35,780 nucleotides of DNA, taken from Actinomycetes bacterium (lineage in GTDB: Bacteria; Actinomycetota; Acidimicrobiia; Acidimicrobiales; Bog-793). Every line of letters starts with the position of its first letter. Within the stretch, counting starts at the first letter, position 1. Position numbers and translations under genes: made by a program. The stretch spans positions 1 to 35,780 of the forward strand of contig JAJYNS010000090.1 in assembly GCA_021786195.1 (NCBI GenBank). The letters run 5' to 3'. This document shows, one piece after another, positions 31,011-35,780 of this stretch. The notes under the pieces are model-generated. The model was not told where the DNA came from, did no database searches, and worked only from the letters and a program-made list of their open reading frames with translations.

Positions 31011-31598
31011 ATGAGCCCCCGGCGGAGGATCTCCCGCTCCCGGCGCGGCGGCTACGACCTTCGCCTCCCTCCCGGCGAGCGGGCGCTCCTGGCGGCGTTG
31101 CCGGGGCAGCTCGGGCACCTGCTCGGCGAGATGGCGCGTGACGGCGGGGCGCCGCCCGACGCGCTGCGACGCCTGTTCCCCGTGGCCTACGCCCGGGACG
31201 AGCTGGCCGAGGCGACCTACGAGGCGATCATGCGGCGCGAGCTGCTCGAGCACCACCAGGAGGCGCTCGAGGTGCTCGCCCGCACGAGCACGGCCGAGCA
31301 CCTCGACGAGGATCAGGCGGCGAGCTGGCTCGCGGCCGTGAACGACCTCCGACTCGTCCTCGGGACCTCGCTCGGGGTGACCGAGGAGGCGGCCCCCCCG
31401 GACGAGTCCGACCCGGCCTTCTCCGACTGGGTCTACTACAGCTACCTGTCCTACCTGCAGGGCGAGCTGATCGACGCCCTCTCCGAGGCGCTCCCGCCGC
31501 CGGTGCCCGGCGCCGACGACGCGGTCCCCGAGGATCCCTGGGGCGAGCCTCCGGGCGACCTGCGCTGGGACGGGACGCCTCGTCCCCCCGGGCCGTGA
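31011..31598 (+). CDS. DUF2017 family protein
   Basis: This 195-residue soluble protein has the features I associate with DUF2017: LRLPPGERALLAALPGQL, LRRLFPVAYARDELAEATYE, DEDQAASWLAAVNDLRLVLG and the C-terminal YYSYLSYLQGELIDAL. Helices dominate. Genes of this family lie directly after clpS in many actinobacteria, which suggests a role in regulated proteolysis, but no activity is established. The last 40 residues are Pro/Asp-rich. The stop overlaps the next gene's GTG (GTGA). No Shine-Dalgarno sequence is obvious before the ATG. Confidence 0.88.
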   Translation: MSPRRRISRSRRGGYDLRLPPGERALLAALPGQLGHLLGEMARDGGAPPDALRRLFPVAYARDELAEATYEAIMRRELLEHHQEALEVLARTSTAEHLDEDQAASWLAAVNDLRLVLGTSLGVTEEAAPPDESDPAFSDWVYYSYLSYLQGELIDALSEALPPPVPGADDAVPEDPWGEPPGDLRWDGTPRPPGP

Positions 31599-33127
31599 CC
31601 CCGAGACGGGCGCGGAAGGGACCGCCGGCGGCGGGCGCCGACCTGCCCGGGCGCCCCGACGAGGCGCAGCCCGAGGAGACCTGGCCCGAGGGGAGGCAGG
31701 GCCCTCCCCGAGTCGTCGCGCTGATGGGCTCCGGCGAGCTCTCGCCGACGATGGTCAAGGTGCACCGGTCCCTGCTCGAGCACCTCGGCCCCGGGCCGGT
31801 GCCGGCCCTCCTGCTCGACACGCCCTTCGGGTTCCAGGAGAACGCCCGCGAGCTGCAGGCGAAGGTGGTCGCCTACTTCCGTGAGCACCTGCAGACGGCG
31901 ATCGAGCCGGCGTCTCTCGGACGGCCTCCCCGGGGCCCGCGCTCGAGCGGGCAGGGCGGCGCGCGCCCGGACCCGGTCCCCGGGGCGGCGGCGCCGGTCG
32001 AGCCCGGGCCGCTCGCCGACGACCCGTTCGCCGCCGAGTTGCTCACCTCGAAGCTGAGAGGCGCCCGCTACGTCTTCTCCGGCCCCGGCAGCCCGACCTA
32101 CGCGCTGCGGCGATGGCGCCCGAGCGTCGTCCCCGCCCTGCTCAAGGAGAAGCTCACCCGTGGAGGCGCCGTCTGCTTCGCCAGCGCTGCGGCGCTCACC
32201 CTCGGCGCGTTCACCGTCCCGGTCTATGAGATCTACAAGGTCGGCGAGGACCCCCACTGGACGGAGGGCCTCGACGTCCTCGGTGCGGTCGGCCTGCACG
32301 TCGCAGTCGTCCCCCACTACAACAACAACGAGGGCGGCACCCACGACACTCGCTTTTGCTACCTCGGGGCGCGCCGACTCGAGGTCCTCGAGGCAGCGCT
32401 GCCCGCCGACCACTTCGTGCTCGGCGTGGACGAGCACACGGCCTGCGTCATCGACCTCTCCGCCCGCTCGGTCGCCGTCGAAGGCCTGGGGGTCGTGACC
32501 GTGCGCCGGGCGGGTCGCTCGACGACCTACCCGGCCGGCAGCAGGGTCGACCTCGACCAGGTCCTCGAGGCGGCGTACTCCGGGCCGCCGGCGGCAGGGA
32601 CGGCCCCGGCCGGGCAGGGCCCCCGGCCCGGCCCGGACGCCGGCGTCGACGCCCCGACCGGCGCCGGCTCGGTGACCGGCACCGGCGAGGGCGGGAATGG
32701 GCCTGCCGCCGCCCGCGGCCTCGCCACCTCGCCCCTGCTCGACTCGGTGCACGAGCAGGAGGAGGCGTTCGCCGCGGCCCTCGGGCGGCGGGACGCCGGC
32801 TCGGCCGTCGCCGCCGTGCTCGCCGTCGAGCAGCTCCTCGCCGACTGGTCCACCGACATCCCCCAGGAGGACGAGCTCGAACGGGCCCGGGCAAGCCTCC
32901 GGGCGATGGTCGTCGAGCTCGGCCACCTGGCAGCCGAGGGGCTGCGTGACCCGCGTGAGGCCCTCGGTCCCTACCTCGAGCTGCTGGTCCGGGCCCGACG
33001 GCTCGCCCGGGAGGGCGGCAGGTACGAGGAGGCCGACGACCTGCGCGGGCGCCTCGCCCACCTCGGCGTCGAGCTGAGGGACCACCCCGGCGGCACGGAG
33101 TGGCTCCTTCGGTCGCCCAAGGGCTGA
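31595..33127 (+). CDS. Peptidase S51/GATase1-like protein with a CysRS-like C-terminal tail
   Basis: This 510-residue protein has two parts. Residues about 38-335 resemble the cyanophycinase/peptidase E (S51) fold: RVVALMGSGELSPTM, ARYVFSGPGSPTYALRRW, and the nucleophile-elbow region GGAVCFASAAALTLG, where the usual G-x-S-A-G becomes A-S-A-A but the Ser remains. VVPHYNNNEGGTHDTRFCYLG follows. Residues about 385-510 resemble the C-terminal helical (DALR) region of cysteinyl-tRNA synthetase, with YEEADDLRGRLAHLGVELRD. A Pro/Gly-rich linker joins them. No synthetase catalytic motif is present. Substrate unknown. The stop directly abuts that of the opposite-strand methyltransferase. Confidence 0.72.
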   Translation: MTPRRARKGPPAAGADLPGRPDEAQPEETWPEGRQGPPRVVALMGSGELSPTMVKVHRSLLEHLGPGPVPALLLDTPFGFQENARELQAKVVAYFREHLQTAIEPASLGRPPRGPRSSGQGGARPDPVPGAAAPVEPGPLADDPFAAELLTSKLRGARYVFSGPGSPTYALRRWRPSVVPALLKEKLTRGGAVCFASAAALTLGAFTVPVYEIYKVGEDPHWTEGLDVLGAVGLHVAVVPHYNNNEGGTHDTRFCYLGARRLEVLEAALPADHFVLGVDEHTACVIDLSARSVAVEGLGVVTVRRAGRSTTYPAGSRVDLDQVLEAAYSGPPAAGTAPAGQGPRPGPDAGVDAPTGAGSVTGTGEGGNGPAAARGLATSPLLDSVHEQEEAFAAALGRRDAGSAVAAVLAVEQLLADWSTDIPQEDELERARASLRAMVVELGHLAAEGLRDPREALGPYLELLVRARRLAREGGRYEEADDLRGRLAHLGVELRDHPGGTEWLLRSPKG

Positions 33128-33814
33128 TCAGGCGTCGGAGGTGACGACGGCGAGGAGGAAGCCGTCGTAGCCCTTGACGCCCACGGTCTGCAGGGCCGTC
33201 GCGCTGACCCGGGGCTCGGAGGCCACGGCCTCGAACAGCCGCCTCGTGCCGACGACGTCCGGGTCGCCGCCGTCCTCCTCGAGGACCCGGCCCTGGCGGA
33301 CGACGTTGTCGACGACGATCAGGCTCCCCCGCCGGGCCATTCGGAGCGCCCATTCGAAGTAGTCGGCGTTGTGCGCCTTGTCGGCGTCGATGAAGACGAG
33401 GTCGAACGGGCCGGCGCCCTCGGCGGCGAGCCTTGGGAGCGCCTCGAGCGCCGGCCCGACACGCACCTCGACGACCTCCTTCAGCCCGGCCCTCGCGAGG
33501 TTCGCCCGGGCGACCTCGGCGTGCCGCTCCTCGACCTCCAGGCTGACCAGGTGCCCTCCGGGCTCGAGCGCCCGGGCGAGCCAGATCGTGCTGTAGCCGC
33601 CGAGCGTGCCGATCTCGAGCACCCTGCGCGCCCGGACCGCACGGGCGAGGAGCTCCAGGAGCTTCCCCTGGTTGGGCGCGACGTTGATCCCGGGCAGGCC
33701 GGCCTCGGCGGCGGCCGCCAGCGCGGCGTCGAGCGCCGAGTCGGGCCGGACCAGTTGCCCGACGATGTAGCCGTCGACCGCCTCCCACGCCGCGGGCACC
33801 GCTTCCTCGCCCAT
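33128..33814 (-). CDS. Class I SAM-dependent O-methyltransferase (catechol/caffeoyl-CoA type)
   Basis: This 228-residue enzyme of the O-methyltransferase family 3 has the SAM loop VLEIGTLGGYSTIWLARAL, the acidic LEVEERHAEVARANL and the metal-binding FDLVFIDADKAHNADYFEWAL followed by IVVDNVVRQG. Such enzymes methylate catechol-like hydroxyls with Mg(II). The true substrate cannot be told from the sequence. The ATG at 33814 has AGGAGG 6 bases upstream. The frame stays open to 34174, but the extra residues are Arg/Pro-rich without similarity to the family. It faces the preceding gene with zero bases between stop codons (TGATCA). Confidence 0.92.
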   Translation of the reverse strand: MGEEAVPAAWEAVDGYIVGQLVRPDSALDAALAAAAEAGLPGINVAPNQGKLLELLARAVRARRVLEIGTLGGYSTIWLARALEPGGHLVSLEVEERHAEVARANLARAGLKEVVEVRVGPALEALPRLAAEGAGPFDLVFIDADKAHNADYFEWALRMARRGSLIVVDNVVRQGRVLEEDGGDPDVVGTRRLFEAVASEPRVSATALQTVGVKGYDGFLLAVVTSDA

Positions 33815-34166
33815 CCCAGGCCTCCTCGCCTCGCTCGCCGCTCGCCGGCCAGCTCTCGGCGCTGCGCCCAAGGGCACGACCGCTGTCCGGCTCCACCCGG
33901 TCTCTCCAGCCCCGACAGGTCCGGTGCCGGACGCCCGGCGGCCGGCCTGCGCCCGCCGGAGCCCGGCGGGTCCACCCGAACCCAATGGAGCCCCGCGGAG
34001 CCAAACCGACGGGCTCTCCCGGTCCCCGCCTTGGGTCGTGGCGCCGCGGGGCGCCGGGACCGACGGTAGCGCAGGACGGCGCCGGCCGGGACGGCTGGTA
34101 GCCTCTTCGCGGCCGTGGCTCGCACCGGGCTGGCCGGTGCCGGAGCAGCAAGCCGCCTGCACGCCT
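33815..34166. other. 352-base gap without a supported gene
   Basis: The stretch lies upstream of both the methyltransferase (minus) and tRNA-Glu (plus). Open frames cross it on both strands but encode only Pro/Arg/Gly-rich peptides. A TAGCCT at 34099-34104 on the plus strand could be the -10 box of the tRNA. A minus-strand TACCGT near 34072-34067 could start a long methyltransferase leader. I see no riboswitch or repeat. Confidence 0.5.
34099..34104 (+). promoter_or_regulatory. Possible -10 box for tRNA-Glu
   Basis: TAGCCT, the same hexamer as used by the ABC ATPase and HEPN genes, lies 62 bases before the mature tRNA 5' end. A start about 7 bases downstream would give a leader of roughly 55 bases to be removed by RNase P. 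No clear -35 box is seen. Confidence 0.35.
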
Positions 34167-34239
34167 GCCCCCATCGTCTAGCGGCCGAGGACGTCGCCCT
34201 TTCAAGGCGGAAACACGGGTCCGAATCCCGTTGGGGGTA
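34167..34239 (+). tRNA. tRNA-Glu (anticodon TTC)
   Basis: The acceptor arm 34167-34173 pairs with 34232-34238 (with a G:U closing pair). The D arm GTCTAGCGGCCGAGGAC is typical of bacterial tRNA-Glu. The anticodon stem 34194-34198 pairs with 34206-34210 around the loop CTTTCAA, giving anticodon TTC at 34201-34203. The T arm is ACGGG-TCCGAAT-CCCGT. CCA is not encoded. The DNA after it is visibly less GC-rich and carries different gene types, so this tRNA may mark an integration site. Confidence 0.95.
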
Positions 34240-34242
34240 CTG

Positions 34243-34291
34243 GGTTTGAACTTCGCGCGTTGCCTCGACTTGGCGGGATGACGTTCAAACC
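34243..34291. repeat. Inverted repeat just downstream of tRNA-Glu
   Basis: GGTTTGAAC at 34243-34251 is exactly complementary to GTTCAAACC at 34283-34291, leaving a 31-base loop. It begins 4 bases after the tRNA. It may be a tRNA terminator (though no T tract follows) or a recombinase site at the island edge. Confidence 0.55.
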
Positions 34292-34432
34292 TCGAACATG
34301 CCAAACGATCAATGGCGTAGGCTCTCGGCGGCCAAGTTCGGTCAGAGACGCGTCATAGGTGCTTGCGTGGAGTCAGCGCCCGAAGCCGGGGTTGCGACGA
34401 CCGTTGTCCACGCCACTCCAGGCTTGCTGATG

Positions 34433-34657
34433 TTAGGGAGCCGAGGCCAGAGTGAGGGCGTCTGCAGGGAAGCTCAAGGTCGTCGTTTCGAGGATCTCGC
34501 CTGATGCCCCATGAACGGGGACTTCTACCATGACGAACGGTTTGGCGGGGGGGCCGTAAACCTCGCGCACGGTGCCGATGAGATGGTCGACGCCCCAAGG
34601 AACGTCGACCTTGTCTCCCGGCTTCAGGCCGGTAGTGCTCGGCGTGCTCTTCACCAT
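34433..34657 (-). CDS. 74-residue SH3-like beta protein paired with the HEPN gene
   Basis: This small protein starts with an ATG at 34657 that overlaps the stop of the HEPN gene by 7 bases, so its translation is probably coupled. The sequence alternates as short beta strands: LKPGDKVDVPWGVDHLIGTV, VYGPPAKPFVMVEVPV and ETTTLSFPADAL, resembling SH3/KOW-like barrels. I do not recognise a named family. Upstream in-frame starts exist to 34744 but lie inside the HEPN gene. Given the coupling, it could be a partner, antitoxin or nucleic-acid-binding cofactor of the HEPN protein; that is inference. Confidence 0.65.
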   Translation of the reverse strand: MVKSTPSTTGLKPGDKVDVPWGVDHLIGTVREVYGPPAKPFVMVEVPVHGASGEILETTTLSFPADALTLASAP

Positions 34658-35235
34658 GGTGTCGAGCCGTTCGTTAGCTGGGCAATGTGAGCGGACAACA
34701 CCCCATCCATCGTAGCGGCCAGCGCGTTCAACGCACGGCGCCATTTCTTGACCGTGGCCAGCGTGGGTGGCTGGCCTTCCTTCTCCAGCTGGGCCAGATC
34801 AGTGGGCAGCGAATGGACGATGGCATTGCGGGCGCGATTGAGCAGCTCAAGCTGTTGCTGGCGTCCGGTTGTTCTCGCGTCACGCTTGGTGAGTTCTGGC
34901 CACCAGTCGATGCCGAATCGGCCGAAATCGGATCCAAGTGCGCTCGGCCGTGCGTTGCCACGATCTAACTGACGGTTCAGTACGAGTGATCGCTGCACGA
35001 CGTTGACCATCGGACCGCTCGCGCCGGCGGCGATTGCCTGAGATCCAAGGTCGTGAAGCTCGCGCGCGAAACCCTGGAACTCTGCGGCAAGGCGCAGGAT
35101 GAGCGCCCAGTTGAGTTGCTCGGTCTGCCAGCGTCGTCCGGCAGCACTACCACCGATCCGTTGGTGAGCAGCGACCAGCTCGTCGAGTCGCGCCGCCCGT
35201 TCCTGCTGCCAGCCGTTCAGTGCACTGGAACTCAT
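34651..35235 (-). CDS. HEPN-motif protein (putative RNase/toxin)
   Basis: This 194-residue, mostly helical protein contains RNAIVH at 136-141. That is the R-x4-H motif with a polar residue after Arg that marks HEPN-domain RNases, set in the helix QQQLELLNRARNAIVHSL. Family logic suggests a dimeric RNase used in toxin-antitoxin or defence systems; catalysis is not proven. The ATG at 35235 has TAGCCT 8 bases upstream, another leaderless-type start. A longer open frame to 35682 runs antiparallel to nothing useful and overlaps the HTH gene in another frame, so I reject it. It overlaps the SH3-like gene by 7 bases. Confidence 0.65.
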   Translation of the reverse strand: MSSSALNGWQQERAARLDELVAAHQRIGGSAAGRRWQTEQLNWALILRLAAEFQGFARELHDLGSQAIAAGASGPMVNVVQRSLVLNRQLDRGNARPSALGSDFGRFGIDWWPELTKRDARTTGRQQQLELLNRARNAIVHSLPTDLAQLEKEGQPPTLATVKKWRRALNALAATMDGVLSAHIAQLTNGSTPW

Positions 35236-35243
35236 CGACGTGG

Positions 35244-35249
35244 AGGCTA
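35244..35249 (-). promoter_or_regulatory. -10 box for a leaderless HEPN transcript
   Basis: On the minus strand the sequence is TAGCCT with 8 bases to the ATG at 35235-35233 and no Shine-Dalgarno sequence. The pair HEPN/SH3-like would have its own promoter, independent of the HTH gene upstream. Confidence 0.45.
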
Positions 35250-35333
35250 TTGGGTCGCCGTGACGGTTGCGCGAGCTGAACTGTCCGGGCCTGTTTCGGT
35301 TGCCTCGGGGTACTCGACAGAGGTTGCCCGCGA

Positions 35334-35780
35334 TCAGGCCGACTGCGCCCGTCGTCTTCTCGCCGGCCGGCGCGCAACGCCCTGGCGTCGCAGGCAAGTC
35401 CAGATCGTGCCCTCCGAGACGCCGAGCCGCTCGCCGACCTCGGCGAGCGTCAGCCCGTCGACGTACAGCTCCGCCGCGATCTGGACCTGCTCGTCGGTTA
35501 GGCCGCGTCGTGATAGCTCGATCCCGGCGCGGACGAGATGTCGGATCACGGTCTCGCGATGCAGCCCGGCTTGCTCGGATAGCTCTCCGATCGTCGCCCC
35601 AGCCTTGTAGCTCTCGGCCAGAGTGGCCGCTTGGGACGGAGTGACCGAGGTTTGACCCGACTTCCGAAGATGCGAGACACACGACAGGCCCAGAAATGGA
35701 CGTTGAGCTGGGCGAACGGGCGCGCGGCGACCGGGTGGTCGTGTTACTACGCGAGGCGCTGAGCTGGGACTACGCGGCGG
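35334..35780 (-). CDS. Tandem helix-turn-helix protein, recombinase-associated type (5' end outside window or broken)
   Basis: The minus-strand frame ending at 35334 is open to the window edge. It encodes RPFLGLSCVSHLRKSGQTS, then two HTH units: one around ATLAESYKAGATIGELSEQ with HRETVIRHLVRAGI, and one around VQIAAELYVDGLTLAEVGE with RLGVSEGTIWTCLRRQGV. This two-HTH layout is common in proteins beside or fused to serine recombinases in actinobacteria. The only in-frame ATG/GTG/TTG in view is the GTG at 35549, which would remove the first HTH. So the real start probably lies beyond 35780, or the gene is a remnant. The far N-terminal residues do not resemble a resolvase domain. Confidence 0.5.
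   Translation of the reverse strand, partial: PPRSPSSAPRVVTRPPGRRAPVRPAQRPFLGLSCVSHLRKSGQTSVTPSQAATLAESYKAGATIGELSEQAGLHRETVIRHLVRAGIELSRRGLTDEQVQIAAELYVDGLTLAEVGERLGVSEGTIWTCLRRQGVARRPARRRRAQSA

Larger units (their letters stand above)
34240..35780. mobile_element. Putative genomic island edge next to tRNA-Glu
   Basis: From just after the tRNA, base composition shifts to clearly more A and T than the rest of the window. Operon packing loosens, and the genes change to a HEPN protein, a small SH3-like protein and a recombinase-associated HTH protein. tRNA 3' ends are common integration sites. The far boundary and any duplicated tRNA end are outside the window, and no integrase is complete here, so this is an inference. 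Confidence 0.4.

Noticed and set aside
33815-34174. N-terminal extension of the methyltransferase frame
   Set aside because: No family similarity, while AGGAGG 6 bases before the ATG at 33814 marks a good start.
34298-34504. 68-codon plus-strand frame after tRNA-Glu
   Set aside because: No motif, no ribosome site or promoter, and its end overlaps the SH3-like gene on the other strand.
35053-35610. 185-codon plus-strand frame antisense to the HEPN and HTH genes
   Set aside because: The minus strand has recognisable HEPN and HTH motifs; this frame has none.
35236-35682. Upstream extension of the HEPN frame
   Set aside because: It overlaps the tandem-HTH frame and is Arg/Pro-rich; TAGCCT 8 bases before the ATG at 35235 supports the shorter protein.
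1-35780. CRISPR arrays, insertion sequences, rRNA genes and riboswitches
   Set aside because: I looked for regularly spaced repeats, transposase motifs and ends, rRNA segments and known aptamer cores and saw none; only one tRNA gene is present.

Overview
The window is very GC-rich, densely packed DNA from an actinobacterium. The diheme QcrC, the CtaC/D/E/F oxidase set, ClpS followed by a DUF2017 protein, a SenX3/RegX3-like pair and an ABC pair next to CtaA are all actinobacterial arrangements. Class Acidimicrobiia is my best guess; that is inference only.

Layout. 1-4250: the tail of a cupredoxin-like gene, a two-way hairpin, then a minus-strand run ctaE-qcrC-qcrA-qcrB (oxidase subunit III and the cytochrome bc1 complex). 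4324-9540: divergent operon hemE-hemH-hemY-lnt (haem synthesis plus a lipoprotein acyltransferase). 9231-11060: a GtrA-type membrane protein that overlaps lnt tail to tail, a divergent TesB-type thioesterase and a tiny membrane ORF. 11128-14242: minus-strand ctaC-ctaD-ctaF, the rest of the aa3 oxidase. 14339-19475: minus-strand pstB-pstS-pstC-pstA-tatA and a membrane protein of unknown function, with a PHO-box-like repeat in front of pstB. 19540-25627: a five-gene minus-strand type IV secretion-like cassette (DUF6112/VirB2-like, TrbL/VirB6-like, SCO6880-like, VirB4-like, TraG/VirD4-like). It has no relaxase in view and sits exactly between the pst operon and the phosphate-type two-component genes (25813-27953). 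27964-33127: ABC ATPase and permease, then ctaA (haem A synthase), clpS, DUF2017 and a peptidase-S51-like/CysRS-tail fusion. 33128-33814: an O-methyltransferase. 34167-34239: tRNA-Glu(UUC). 34240-35780: visibly less GC-rich DNA with a HEPN-motif protein, an overlapping 74-residue SH3-like partner and a partial tandem-HTH protein, probably the edge of a genomic island.

How the genes work together. Most of the window builds an aerobic respiratory supercomplex: bc1, aa3 oxidase, haem synthesis and haem A synthesis. A second theme is phosphate: import, its sensor and regulator, and the secretion cassette between them.

Two structural habits stand out. Genes inside operons are joined by 4-base ATGA/GTGA overlaps. 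Many first genes have no Shine-Dalgarno sequence but carry a TANNNT -10 box 6-8 bases before the start codon, which points to widespread leaderless transcription. Two of these promoters, for the GtrA gene and tesB, overlap head to head.

The best candidates for something undescribed are the relaxase-less secretion cassette inside the phosphate locus and the HEPN/SH3-like gene pair beside the tRNA gene.
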